Source: Dactylonectria macrodidyma (taxonomy: Eukaryota > Ascomycota > Sordariomycetes > Hypocreales > Nectriaceae). From it: a DNA stretch of 64,000 bases. Positions within the stretch are counted from its first letter, which is position 1, and every line of letters begins with the position of its first letter. Below, in pieces: positions 10,449-23,178 of this stretch. The notes beneath the pieces were generated by a model, which saw nothing but the letters and a program-made list of their open reading frames with translations, did no database searches and was not told where the DNA came from. The position numbers were made by a program, and so were the translations under genes. The DNA is taken from positions 1,302,001 to 1,366,000 of the forward strand of contig JAGMUV010000013.1 in the NCBI GenBank assembly GCA_020744425.1, given 5' to 3'.

Positions 10449-11752
10449 TTCCAGCAGGGTCTTTATTATTGCCTCCATTGGTGCCCACCGAGGAGAACAC
10501 AGCCGTTGGCCGGACCGGCGGACCTACCAAGCATGCCCATGCTGCTCAACCGAGACTGGTTGATAGGATTTATTTTGTGTGACCTTCGCTTTGCTTTCTT
10601 TTTGTTTCATTGCTCCCGGATTTGGTCCACATCTGGATTCCAGGACAGGATCGACCTTGGCCGCCCAATTAATGTTCCAGAGAGCCTCAACATGCTCGTC
10701 CATTCTCTCCCCAGATGGAAGTCCCTTGGGGACTTCAAGCCAAGGATACAAACCTTTGGATCGTTTCCGCAATCCTCTGACGACTCTTGCCAGATAAACT
10801 TCAGCTGTCGCTTGGAACACGGCACACAACAGCGATAAAAAAACAGACAACCAGGTGCAATTAATTCAGAATGTTATTTGTCGGTAATGACCTATACCTG
10901 GACGAAGGAATTGTTTCAAGGACCGACCAGGGGCGGAATGGCCATGGGAACCGTATTTGGAATAGAACCAAGAGTGACTGGAATACTGGAAGTTGATATG
11001 CTGAACCTCTGTTGATGCCTGATAAGCACATCGAAGAACGTAGTTGCGTGGACCGTGATGCGTTTTGCAGGACAGTTCCGTTCACATCTCGCTCGGTGCT
11101 TGTCCTTTCATCAAGATGCATCCTATGGAAACTGGTCGTTCATCTTGGGGAGTTAACGACGTGATCGTTAGCTGATTTCAGAGCGGATCTATAGTCAGTT
11201 AGGCGTTGGCATGAATGGTATAGAAGCATGTAGGGCGTGTGGAACACGGCGCAAGCCGAGGGACTAAAAGGCACGCCCTGCAGAAGCGTATATGGCACAA
11301 TTGTAAGTAATGATATCAATTTGCCAGTAAATGAAGTGAGAAATTTCGATTTGACGGTGCCTTGAGTTTGACGAGACCCGGTTTGGTTGAAGATGGTGTT
11401 TTCAGTGCTGTGGCCTTCAGACGAAAGTCGTGGATAGGCGAGTCTTATGTAATCCACTGAGGGAGCTTCCCCACCAATGACGGGCGACCATGATGGCAGG
11501 ACATCCAGGGAGAAGGAGCTGACCCGCGACACGGAGCGACGTCTAGTTACAGTTGGTGTCCCCTCATCTTCGAATCTACATCTAGCAACAACGCCTTGAG
11601 CCAATGGCCCCGAGATATCCTTCTAGAGTGAGCGCGTATGGTCATGTTTGAGGCCTCGCCCCAGCGAATTATTCACTGCCAACGGCTGCGCATCGTCATC
11701 GAACGGGCTGCTGCGCATTCGCGGTGACTTGAGGAGCTAGCTGCTGCCCGCC
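10449..11752. other. Intergenic region upstream of RIC1
   Basis: About 1.3 kb. Open frames occur on both strands, the longest 154 residues on the minus strand at 11140-11604, but none shows family features. I treat the region as promoter and non-coding. Confidence 0.5.
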
Positions 11753-14700
11753 ATGTATTGGCCCATTAGCACGCCGCGCATCTACGCAACTAGCAGTAGT
11801 CGAGCACCCGCATGTCGCCTCGTCGTCTCCCAAGATGGCCTGGCGAGCCCTCTCGAGTCAAGCTTGACCGACGAGCCCGTCCCCGGTGCCCAGTCCCGGG
11901 GCTTTGGTGACGACGATGCCGACCTTCTCCCCCCACCAACCCCCATCACACCTGCGACTCCCAGGACACCCCGAATACAATCTGTGGAGCACGATGACGA
12001 CCCGATGGACAATATACCAGAATCGAGAGACTCAGAAGCGGACGACATACCCTTGAAAGATCCCGTCCTGGCTATGCGCGTCTCACGATCGGGGAACTTG
12101 TTCGCTGTTGTTACGGCCACATCCATCACCATCTGGCAAACTAAGGTAGGACATTCGAATCCCTTCAGAAGGCAACTCAGTATTGACTACTATAGCCCAC
12201 CGTGGTCCTCGCCGTTGTCGTACGATCCGAAACCTCACTCCAATTGTATGGTAAGAATGTCGACCTCTTACTAAGACCGGATTCTGCCATTCTTGTCATC
12301 CGCACCGATATGGGTTTCCTCATTACCTATTCCATCGCCACCGATGCCGAATCCCGCACATATAAATCACACTTTTCCAACTACCACAACGTTCAGCGGC
12401 GTAGGCAGAGCCTCATTGGTGGGCAAGCCGGGCTACCCCCAGATCAATTGCTTTGGGGACCGGGTGAGGGATCCGGTATTCGTGACGTGAGCATGCGTTT
12501 TCGAATGGTGATCAAGGTTGACGCTGGAATCGAAAGTGCAATTGCTCTCGATGACGAATTGGTGGTGGCGACACGAAGACCAGCTGCGATTCAGTGCATC
12601 CGCTGGATCCCTGACAACACGGGAAACCAGACAAAGACGGAGATAATCAGCCGAATGGGATGGGTCGAGAAGAAGGAATCCATCGTTGAGATGACACATG
12701 ACCGACCCATGAATCTGTCGACTTGGATCACAAGCAGTGGGCGTGCGTATGCAGTCCAACGTCTAACACACCGTGGAGATAGTAGTCAGTCCGATGTCGA
12801 TTCAAAGCGACTCTTCAAGGGGCACTGCTTCCATGTTCCGAAGACTAGCTCTGAATTCGCTGTAAGAGCTGTTATTAACGCCCGCTTCTCGCTCATCGCC
12901 GTCGGATGCAGAGATGGCACGGTGCAGGTATACTCGGTCCGCGACTACTCCGGCAACATCCCCCATTCTCATACCCACAAGATCCCTGTATCCGTATCAT
13001 CTTCAGGTTCTTTCAATTCTCTGAGTTACTCACCGGATGGTTACTGCCTGTTTGCAGGTTTCGAAAAGGGATGGTCGACTTGGAGCATGTTTGGGAAGCT
13101 TGGAAGCAACAGCTTCGGAGCCGAGGAGACCACCTCTCGTGTCAATGGAGAGGAATGGCTTTCAGGGGTTCATTCCGCGTATTGGCTCGGGGGAGGATCG
13201 GAAATTATAATGATTGGTCGACGCCATGAGGCAATCTGGTCATTGGAGATGGCTAAGAACGCCGTCACCGGGTGTTACAATGAAGCCAATATCTTTCGGA
13301 CGGTCCTTCAAACGCCATCAGGGGTCATGGTCTACCGAGGCTACGATGTCCCCGATCTTACCAGCATATCCGCCGAGCCATTTTTATGGCACACGGCAAA
13401 AATCCCCGCCACCTACCTACTACACCAGTGGCCTATCCGACAAACGGTCATTTCACCAGATGGACGATATGTTGCAGTGGCTGGCCGTCGCGGGCTAGCC
13501 CACTACAGCGTCAACAGTGGACGATGGAAGACGTTCGCCAATGCAGAAATGGAAAACGAGTTCCAAGTCAGGGGCGGTATGTGCTGGCATCAACACATCC
13601 TCGTGGCTGCAGTCGAAGGCAACAATAGGACATACGAATTGCGCCTATTCTCGCGTGAAACTGGCCTTGACTCATCTCAAGTCCTCCACACGCAGAAGAT
13701 CCCGGCTCCGGTAGTATTGGTTACCACGTCCGGCGAAGACTCTCTACTTGTTTACACGTATGAAAACCTATTATATCATTTCATTTTTACTCCTTTTGGA
13801 GGATCGGTGCGCCTGGTGCAAGTGGGCCAGATAGCGTTTCATGGTATCGTCAGATCTCCGGCGAGAGTTCGAGGCCTCAGCTGGATATTACCCGAGAGCC
13901 AACTGGCGGATGGCGACCCTTCCCAGGATGTGGCAGTGGCTTCGGTCATCTTCCTGGTTGATGGTAAGCTCGTTGTGCTACGCCCGTCGCTGAACGATGA
14001 AGGCCAGCTCAAGTATGACATGCGAATCATCGCACAGAATGTGGAGTACCATGCAAGCATGCGAGATCAGCCTTTGCACAACACCAGTCGTCAAATCGAG
14101 GAGTCTGGTCCGCGAAATAGCGCACCGGCGTTGCGGGACTCATTATGGGTATTTGATGGGATGGAATTGAAGGCTTGGCCCAGCATAAACGATGTTCTGG
14201 AGGCAGTTTCAACAGACACCAGCAAGGAGCCACCGGCGCCGGCTTCTATCCCTGTCGATTTCTATCCACTCTCGGTGCTATTGGAGAAAGGAATTGTGTT
14301 GGGAGTGGAGTCAGACTTGGTGCAGCGTCGTGATGTGAGCTTCTCGTTCTTCCACTTCGCAATCAGAGTAAGTTGTCTATACTTGACTGATCTCGACTGT
14401 GAACTAATTGTAAACAGACTCATCTGGTGCTCCCGGACATTTTACGGTTCTACCTCAAGCAAAGTAGGATCGACGAGGCGAGCTACTTGGCTCAGCAATA
14501 CAAAGAGTTGGACTACTTTGCACACGGTCTGGAGATCCTCCTACACCGTGTCTTGGACGAGGAGGTCGACACCTCCCCCAAGCCCGAGGACGCTGTGCTG
14601 CCTCGGGTGCTATCATTACTTTCGTCGTTCAAAGAGTACCTGGATATTGTGTTACAATGCACACGCAAAACCGAAGTACGACAATGGAAGACGTTGTTTG

Positions 14701-15128
14701 CGTACCTGCCACCAGCGCAAGAGCTCTTCGAAGAGTCGTTACAGAGAGGCTCATTGAAGACTGCAGGAGGCTATCTAATTGTTCTACATACTCTAGACGA
14801 GCTAGGCTCGTCAACAGAACAGTCTGTGCGACTTCTATCTCGTGCCATGCGCGAGGGTGACTGGGAGTTGTGCAAGGAGCTTGCACGATTCTTGGCAGCA
14901 ATGGACGAGACGGGCGAGACACTACAAGAAGCTATGAGGATGGTCGAAGTGGTACTTGGTCAAGAATCAGGAGCGGATGGGTTTGGCAGCCGACTACAGA
15001 TTCCATTAGGGAGAGGATCGAATGGGTCATCAGGTCGGACAGGCAGTGGAGACGACGAAGGAACCGAATCGGATAGAAGGTCAACGAGCGACACAGGTAG
15101 TATCGCTTCGACCATCAGCGCTCCATAA
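11753..15128 (+). CDS. RIC1: RIC1 homologue, Golgi Rab6/Ypt6 guanine-nucleotide exchange factor subunit
   Basis: Exons 11753-12145, 12196-14367 and 14418-15128 (both introns 50 nt) give 1,091 residues. RIC1 with its partner RGP1 activates the Golgi Rab Ypt6/Rab6, which serves retrograde traffic to the trans-Golgi. The N-terminal two thirds carry beta-propeller-type repeats (for example RVSRSGNLFAVVTATSITIW, SLSYSPDGYCLFAGFEKGWS, VISPDGRYVAVAGRRGLAHY). The C-terminal part carries the helical RIC1 domain (THLVLPDILRFYLKQSRIDE onward). The second junction restores IRTHLVLPD. The start MYWPISTPRIYA matches the usual beginning of fungal RIC1 proteins. An acidic, proline-rich insert (about residues 40-100) sits between the first strand and the propeller. 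Confidence 0.92.
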
Positions 15129-15833
15129 GCAAGCGCGAGGGTCATAGTGTTGGTTTGAGACTATTTGGCTGTATCCTGGGAGTTTATTGTGCCATCCCTA
15201 GACATTTACTGGGTATTTGGGAGCAATAGGAGCAAGAGGTGAAGGGATGGAACAATGGTAGACCGTACATAGTCCTTAAGCCGACTTCTACCCAAATAGC
15301 AGAATCTTGATAGACATTCGGCCGGTTGAGACGCTACTTAGGGAATATTTATTGCTGCATCAATAAACATGGTGTATCCCTGTGAAAAATGAGAAGGTGT
15401 GGTAGGTGAGGTAGGTGAGGTGGTACGTGCCTGAATCTAAGGGTCACGTTACCTTATCAGCTGTGCCGTGGAAGCAGGGCCCCATTCCTAATCCGAATCC
15501 TAATCCACGCATACTTGCATAACCTGGTACGGGCAGACTCGCAGACTCGCGGACTTGCAGACATTCACTCGGGTGGCTTTGCAACCCCACCAGTGCTACC
15601 ACGAGCACCAGTATTATCCATTAACCGCTGCCTCCTTCGCCCGAGCCGACGAACGCCCGCGGATCCTCGATCACGACCGGCCTCACAGCCTCACACCCGC
15701 CCTCTTCCTCCCCGCCTCCTCACACCCGCCTCCTCCTCCTACGCTCCCTCCTTCGCTGCTAGGCATGGTCGCTCGGCACTGAGCAACCCTGCCAGCTCTC
15801 TCTCAACCCCACCCCCGATCCGTGCTGCCCACC
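15129..15833. other. Intergenic region between RIC1 and CK2 beta
   Basis: The 3' region of RIC1 and the leader of the next gene. From about 15,600 it is strongly C/T-rich with many CCTCC blocks, as in promoters and leaders of fungal housekeeping genes. No gene seen. Confidence 0.5.
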
Positions 15834-16904
15834 ATGATGGACGACTACGTCAGCGAGTCCGACAGTGACTACACCAGCTATTGGCGAGACTGGGTGAGTA
15901 GCAGTTGGCAGCAGCCACGAGGGAATTCTTCGGCATCCGCCATCCACTGCCACATGTACGACGTCGTCGGTCTGCTATCTCCAGCCTCGTCCAGGCGGGG
16001 TTCAGCCATGCCCATCGAAACCGTCTGTGCATGTGGTGTGGAGGAGGGGATTTTTTCTTGTTTTGTCTTGTCCGTGAACTCTCCAGGCTAATACGACTTT
16101 TCATATGCGCAGTTCATTTCGTCAAGAGGCAACGAGTACTTTTGCGAGATCGACGAAGACTACCTGACGGACCGCTTCAACCTCACGGGGCTCAACACAG
16201 AAGTTCAGTACTATCAATATGCCCTAGACTTAGTCACCGATGTCTTCGACCTTGACTGCGACGATGAGATGCGCGAGACCATAGAGAAGTCCGCCAGGCA
16301 TCTTTACGGTCTTGTTCACGCTCGGTACATTGTCACGACTAGAGGCCTGACAAAAATGGTCAGCCCCTTCCCCAATCCCGCCCTCTATCCCGCCTACTAC
16401 CGTATACTAACGTCCTGCTCTCCGAAATAGCTGGACAAGTACAAAAAGGCCGACTTTGGCAAGTGCCCACGCGTCCAGTGCCATTCTCACCCACTGCTCC
16501 CTATGGGCCTCTCCGACGTACCCAACCTCAAGCCCGTCAAGCTCTACTGCGGCCGCTGTGAGGACACCTACAACCCCAAGTCGTCGCGACATGCCGCTAT
16601 CGACGGTGCCTACTTCGGCACCTCCTTCCACAACATCCTCTTCCAGGTCTATCCCGCCCTAATTCCTACCAAGAGCGTCAACAGATACATACCCCGGGTC
16701 TACGGCTTCAAGGTCCACGCCTCCGCCGCCCTCATCCGCTGGCAAAACGCAAATCGCGACGACATGCGCCGCCGCCTGCGCAAACTCGACATCGACACCG
16801 GCTTCCGAGAGGAGATGGGCGAGGAGGAGGATGATGATGAGGAGGATGTGGAGTTCGAGGGCATCGACGGGCGCATGGCTGTCGTAGAGGGCCTCGGAAA
16901 CTGA
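15834..16904 (+). CDS. Casein kinase II regulatory (beta) subunit
   Basis: Exons 15834-15893, 16113-16358 and 16431-16904 join to 259 residues. The beta subunit dimerises through a zinc finger and holds two catalytic alpha subunits, tuning substrate choice of this broad Ser/Thr kinase. Marks are the N-terminal acidic cluster (MMDDYVSESDSDYTSYW), FISSRGNEYFCEIDEDYL directly after the first junction, and the zinc ligands Cys114, Cys119, Cys142 and Cys145 (KCPRVQC and YCGRC). These are followed by the dimer segment YFGTSFHNILFQ. The C-terminus ends in an acidic run. The first intron is long (219 nt). The second (72 nt) has a GTCAGC donor and a TACTAAC branch site. ACCATGATGG fits a good start context. 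Confidence 0.95.
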
Positions 16905-17483
16905 GGAATACTTTGCTACGGAGGGAAGGCGCAGATGCCAGGAGTCAAGGATAACAGACGGCTCGGAAGGGATGCGAAACAGCGAGAGGTGTCTCTGTAT
17001 ATGGATACCGCACTTCACCTACACTGCAGCCATGTCGCCCTGTCATGTCATACATCCACTGTTCGGTCGGTTCTACGGATAGGCGTTGTCTGGGAAGACG
17101 GAGGCTGGGCTCACTAACAAAGTACGAATGAATTCTTCGAATTATAGCTGTTCAATGGAAGCGCCTCTTTTTCACATCGCCGTTTGTACACTCTTGATCG
17201 AGACTTGCTATTTCATAGATGCGAGGCGTTGCCATGCGCCGTGCTCACGAAATGTGAGTTGATGCCCAAATGAGCTTAAAATGATTGATCATTGACTGTT
17301 CGTATCAGGTTTCATGCAAAGTTCTATCTGTCCGAGGCTGTCCTAATGCTCCGCACCGCTTGCCTGCTTCCAAAGCCGACTCCATTTTCATGTTCCGGAG
17401 TGTAGTAACACAAAAGTAAAAAAGGGGGCCACAATTCCCACCCGTTGTTTTTCAACAATTACAAGTACTAATGGCATCCATCA
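16905..17483. other. Convergent 3' region
   Basis: Shared 3' side of the CK2 beta gene (plus strand) and the lipid phosphatase gene (minus strand). No gene seen. Confidence 0.5.
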
Positions 17484-18946
17484 TTAAACGCGGTCGTCGC
17501 GATCGTCCCGCGGGTTCATCCTTTGTAGCTCCACGTCCTGGAACGAAGGGCGCTCGGGGGATACGCCCCGCTCGTCATGCCTAGACTGCTGAGGCGGTAC
17601 GGGCCTCTGGGTGAGGGCACCCGAGGTCATGGGCGGGTACGACGCGTTGGCGGACATGCCTGTGTTTTGACGGGAAGTACTGTGAAGCATTTCCTCGTCT
17701 TCACCAGCATAGCCAAGGCGACCGACACCAGCCCAGAAAGCTCGCTCCTCGCTGCGAGGAGCCCAAGCCCAACCAGCACCGACGCGAATAGGCAAGTGAT
17801 AGTAGCGGAAAGCGTAGATTGAGGTAGCGGTGCCCATCAGGAAGCCGAAAAGAATATCGAAGCCGTGGTGGCGATAGTCGTACCAGCGAGACGAGGCAAC
17901 GAAGACAGCCGCGGCGAAGGGGATGATGGTCAGGATGAGCAGGAAGATAGGCGGCGAGGCAGCTTGCTGACGAAGTGATTGGAGTTTGATATTCTGCTCA
18001 AATGCGTTCTCGTCCAGCTTCGTCGTGGGGGATGAGGTTGCAGAGCGGGTCGGCTCGTAGCGGTCGACGCTCGGGTTCGGGCGAAGTCGAGAGGGGAATG
18101 CGGCGTGGCTGTGGGATTTTCCGGCAGACGAGGCGCTGGGCAGGGCGAAGGGGATGGTGACGGAGAACTTGCTAGCGAGGAAGAGCGAGGCGTAGATGAG
18201 GCCGGCGGCGGCAGACGAGGAGTGGCCACTGGGGTAGCTACGGAAGCCGTCGTTTAGGATGCTTCGGTCGGTCTGCTGGCAGATGTCGGCGGAGACGAGC
18301 TGGCCAGTCATGTCGCCCCAGGCCAAGCCACCGACAATGTACTTCTTGATGTTGTCGAGGTCCGGGTCGCAGCGGGCGAGCAGGTCGGGGCGAGGCTTGC
18401 CGAAGATGTTCTTCATGGACTCGGTGAAGAACCAGGCGGAGACGAGAGCCAGAGCGAGGCCCAGCCAACCGACGTGCAACTCCCAGAGCTTGCGCTTCCA
18501 GATGAGGGCCTTGGGGGTGTCCTTAGGGACGGTGGGGCCGGGAACGAAGATGAGGGAGACGATGGCGATGATGACGATGGGCACGCCGGCGTTGAGGATG
18601 AGGAGGAGGTAAGGCGGGACCAACTCATGTTCGGTGTATGGGAAGCTATAGATGACTTGTTAGCTGGACATGGGTATGTTCAACGGCCTGCACATCAACA
18701 TAGACATCGGTATAGACATCAAGGCCGAATCGAAAATGGTCGAGGCAGGTAGAGAGAGAGAGAGACGCACGAGATATCGGGGTTGACCAGGGAGAAGGGT
18801 CGCTTCGCAGGGTCGATGTGGCCCAGCACGGCAGCGATGCCAGCGGTGGCAATTAGGGCGAGCCAGTCGAAGGCATACGAAAACACCAGCCGCATGGAAA
18901 TGCGGCCACGCTTGGAGGGAGCAAAGCCTAAGCCCGAATCTGCCAT
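17484..18946 (-). CDS. PAP2-family lipid phosphatase (DPP1/LPP1-like)
   Basis: Exons 18946-18771 and 18645-17484 join to 445 residues. The family removes phosphate from phosphatidate, diacylglycerol pyrophosphate and related lipids at membranes. The three catalytic motifs are present: KNIFGKPRPD near 137-146, YPSGHSS near 196-202 and SRWYDYRHHGFD near 311-322, among about six membrane segments. The junction reads NPDISFPYTEHELVPPY, as expected for the family. The 125-nt intron contains a short AG microsatellite (18751-18764). Between the second and third motifs lies a serine/proline-rich loop of about 75 residues, and the C-terminal ~85 residues are polar and probably cytosolic. An upstream in-frame ATG (MALFPRAYQK) would add ten residues. 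Confidence 0.92.
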
Positions 18947-21924
18947 TTTTTGATATGCTCGGGGGAACAGGGCCATTGTGGGAAAGCCTAACAGCGAGGC
19001 GGCGGCGAGGCGGGTGGGATATATACGTAGTAATAGCGTTTTCCCGATGGTTTTCTTCGGGCAGGCGATCAGGAGACAAATCAAACAAAGAGGTTAAGCG
19101 GCCACAGGGGGATCTAAGACCAGGCGGTTTGCTCGGGGCTCCGGTTTGGCGTTGGCGGGTCGAGGGTTGACGTAGGAGGTTTCTGTTGCATGGATTGCTA
19201 GTAAAGGCGACGACGACCTGGGTGGAGTGGGGGAGGAGGCTACTGGTGGGTACATAAGCTTAATGGGATGCGGCCGGGGACCGGTAAAGAGCACAGTACC
19301 GGTGCTATTGAGGTACCTCTTGTACCTCTTAGTGGTCCAGCACAGCGCTTATAGCGTAGTGATGCCGCTGTAATTAGATGTCGAGCAATGAGGCCGAGTC
19401 AGCTTGGCAGCGGGCTTGGCAGGGATGAGACAGGCAGGGAGAGGCTAATTGGAGGTGGAGTTACGTGGACACTTGTACCATGCTCTCCATACCTGGTAAG
19501 TATCATTGCAAGTTTACCATTGTACGACGAAGTGTGGACTGCGGACTTTAGTAATGTGCTGTAGCACTGGTCTGTGATTCGTTCGGGCGTAATTATCTTG
19601 GACGATGGAGGCGGGACGAAGCAAGCGTTGGGTATGGAGAAAGGATGGATCCTGGAAGTGGGCGATGACAGACTGCGGCTGACTACCCTAACCAACCTGA
19701 CCATCTTGATATGTCATGTCAAGCTGGCTTCATCTTCTCGTCTGACACACCAAGCACGCCTCCATCTCCGTTTCAGCATGCGCGCGTTCATGTCTTACGC
19801 AGTACCTACTCCCTACACTGCTCAGCTGTCGCGGCTGCTTGAGGCTGTGGGGTGTGGCAGGGGCTGTGCCGTCATGGCCGCAAGCTCCTCCATTGGGGAA
19901 CTGATCGCGTGGTTGGAGCCCTGCTGGGGCGCTGCCACGGCCGGAAGGGCGCCTCGCTGGGCCACCTGAGCCAGCGCGGCTCTCCCAGCTGAGCCCGCTG
20001 TGCTAGCGCCCTGGCCGAGCACTAACAACCAAGGTACCGATGCGATTCCAAACCACAGCGAGAACTTCAGCGCCCATCCGCCTGCTCACTTCCAGCCCTG
20101 TCACCAGCTTTGCTAACTACCTCCTTTACCGAGTCCGCACATATCTCTTCAGACGGAGAACCTGGTTTAACTATCATTGCGTGGCATGGGGGCTCGTGTG
20201 GGCAGGTCAATATTGAGTGATACGAGATCGAGACGAATATCCCTAACATGCTTTGTCGAGCAATTTGCCAAAAAAGCGGTATGCTCTTGGCGGTTGCTTT
20301 TGTGGGAGGACGGTGGGAGGACGACTTGGCCTGCAGCTTTTCTTTTTGTTTGCCCAAGCTGCATTTTCCCACTTGCAGATCTCTCTCTTCAACGACTCAA
20401 CGACTCAACGACTCAAAGCGCCTGTGATGACTCCGTCCCAGCACGATCAACGCACCCACACGACAGCAGGCGCCTCCTCCGGCTGCCGAGATCTGGCGGC
20501 ATGCGGCGCGATCGTCAGTGGCGGAGATGACGCCTGTAAAGGTGCTGGTCCTGCTTTCCGGTGTAATCCCATTTGACGAGTTGCTCTGTGCAAGTTTGGG
20601 GAGAACCGGAGGCTTTTTTCCATGAGACGGATGTGCCGCTAACAGGCCCAGATACGTCCTAACCCAAAACCTTAAATCTATTTGCCTTCCGGCCTGACAT
20701 CACCGATTTATTGAGGCTTCGGCTGACGTTCTTTTGACGCTTCTGTTTTGTTCTTCACCCCTTTCTTGCATCTCGAATGGCTCGGGATGCGATCCAGTAA
20801 AAGGTCGCTCCACCCGCCTCAATCCACGCAATCGTATTCTATCGTCTCACTCATCCCTCCCATCTGTCTCTGCTGTGCCCGTCGGCCGCCTCGCCCCGGC
20901 GCCACCCCGTTTCGTTCACGGCACAGTCAGATCGCGTTCCCTTTCTGCACTGATCAGCGGGTATGTCCCAAGTTCAAAGTACCTGTTCATTGCGGGGGTG
21001 AGTGCTGCACCAAAGAGCCGACCGCCCTGTGCCCTGTATACGTGGCCCAGCGAGGCTGAGCAGCCGCTAGAACCGTTGCATCCATGCTGGGCCTTTCGTT
21101 CGTTACTGGGACTCTCTACCACCACTCGGACTTGTTCGGTCCTCCGAACTCGCGACTCCTTTTCGGCCCGCCAATACGAGCGAGCAGGCAGACGATTTAT
21201 TGCCAAATCTGTGGGCTTGTATTGCCAAACGTAAAGCCCTAATCGTCGTAGTTGGCTCGTCTTCCCCAGCCGGGTTGGGCTTCTGAATGTCCTGACCCAA
21301 CCGCCCTTCTTCAGCCTGATTGGTTCCTGACGTTGAACTTGACCTTATTTCCGTGTGTGATCGCTGCTTTATACATGTCTAACCGCCCTGAAACTCTTAA
21401 GCGATGGCGTTTCTCCTCATTTAAATTGCGCTTGGCTTGCTAGGGCCATGATCCTTTCCTCCTCCGGGGCCCTCGCAATCCCCGAGAATGTAGTGTTCGG
21501 TGTAGAATGCGTTCGCGTTGCATAAGCAAAGCACATGACTAAACTAATTGAGAGCATAATGCCCAGTCGCTGGCGATCGCGTGTTGCATCTCAGCGCCAA
21601 GCTAGACAGGGCCTTGAAACTTGGGCTGGAACATGCAATTGGTGCCATTGGATGGATGCATAACTGCAAACTGTTGGCACCAATCGAACAGCTCACAACA
21701 AAACCCTTGCTTACACACTCACTTCACTGCAGCTCAAGCTTGCTAGAATGGAGACATGTCGTGCTTCCATTGATAACGCGCACCGCACACCGCACGCCTC
21801 GTCTATAATGTCACATATGGTACAATGCAGCGTCGTAATATACAATGCACTGGCGCACGTTCCAACACCCGCGTGTGCTTCCTGTCCTCTGTCGTCCTCT
21901 AGTCGTATGCCTCTGCAGTTAAGT
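18947..21924. other. Three-kilobase intergenic region
   Basis: Lies between the start of the lipid phosphatase and the 3' end of the uL2m gene. Open frames up to 166 residues exist (20734-21234) but have biased, non-conserved content. A non-coding transcript cannot be excluded. A small 8-bp tandem repeat sits at 20391-20414. Confidence 0.4.
20391..20414. repeat. 8-bp tandem repeat, three copies
   Basis: AACGACTC occurs three times in a row, perfectly conserved, with no gene around it. Confidence 0.85.
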
Positions 21925-23178
21925 TTATACCTTGTTGCGTCGCTTGCCATTGTTGCGTGGTCTAGGAACCACAACCCACTTGTTGATGTTGTGCTTGCGT
22001 CGGGTTTTGTAACCGCTCTTGGTCTATATGCACTTGTTAGAGGTGTTTGAGCAAACTATTCGATTGCCGAATCTCTTACCGGAGTACCCCAAGGGCTGAC
22101 AGGATGCCGGTTACCCTTCGATTTACCTCTTCCACCACCGTGGGGATGGTCGACTAGTTCCAACATCAGCAACACGCTCTCAGGACTGAATCATAACCTC
22201 GGATAACGTACCCTTGTTCATGGCCACACCACGGACGGTCGGTCGAATATTGAGCCAACGACTTCGTCCAGCCTTACCCAACTGCCGGTAGTGGTGGTGG
22301 ACGTTGCTTGCCACACCAATAGTAGCGCAGGCATCTTTGCTCACACGGCGGACCTCGCCACTTTGCAAGCGCACCTCGACGTATTTTCCCGTCATCACTC
22401 TGATACCATCGTCCTTTGTCTCCTCATTCTTGTTGACCACGACGGCCGAGGTTCCCGCACTGCGACAGAAGACGGCGCCGCGCTTGGCGGCTGAGCCCAC
22501 GCAAAACACAGTAGTTCCCACGGGGATCATGTGCATAGGTAGACAGTTGCCGCGGAAAGCAGTCTTCGCCGCGAGGATACCGGGATCGATAATACCACCC
22601 ATGCTGTCGAGGAGGTCCTGGGGAATACCCGAACGATAGCTGTGAACGACATCGCCTGCCCTAAGTCCGTCTGCAGCAACAACGTAGGTGTGACGGCCAG
22701 TAGCCTGCTCAGTGAGGAGTGCAATGTGAGCACTTCGTCCAGGGTCGTATTCGATACGCTCAACCAGGTGCGGTCCTGGGCGATTGCGGATGAAGTCGAC
22801 CGTTCTTACCCTCCTCTTCGCACCACCACCACGATGCCTCACAGTAATTCTACCAGACACATTTCGACCACCCTTAGACTGTCCCTTCTTTGGGAAGGTC
22901 AATGGCAGAAACGGCCTTCCTTTCCACAGATGGTCGTTGATTGGCCGCCTCAGATGTCGTACACCAGGAGAACGAGGCTTGTACGTCCGAATAATGGTGG
23001 ACTGGCCATAGTTAGTTGCAGAAGCCAGGGTCGACGTCTCGGTGGTGCCGGAGGTGGACTTGGAGCCGGAGTTGTAGTTGAGGGTGGCGGTTGCGTAGGT
23101 TCGGACGGGGGAGCGACTCAGGGCTAGACGAAGCAAGCTCTGGCGCGCTGCCGCAAACTGGATATGTGGCTGGAACAT
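21925..23178 (-). CDS. RML2: Mitochondrial ribosomal protein uL2m (RML2/MRPL2)
   Basis: Exons 23178-22212, 22153-22080 and 22023-21925 join to 379 residues. uL2 lies next to the peptidyl-transferase centre of the large subunit. The last two exons are short, but the joined frame reads [20 protein letters not shown] and then [20 protein letters not shown], the diagnostic uL2 C-terminal signature, ending NNGKRRNKV. The N-terminal ~40 residues are rich in Arg, Ser and Ala without acids ([20 protein letters not shown]), as in a mitochondrial presequence. [20 protein letters not shown] is the conserved RNA-binding start. Introns are 58 and 56 nt. The gene diverges from the cyclin gene. Confidence 0.95.

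Noticed and set aside
11140..11604. 154-residue open frame on the minus strand upstream of RIC1
   Set aside because: No recognisable pattern and no supporting context; likely chance in a promoter region.
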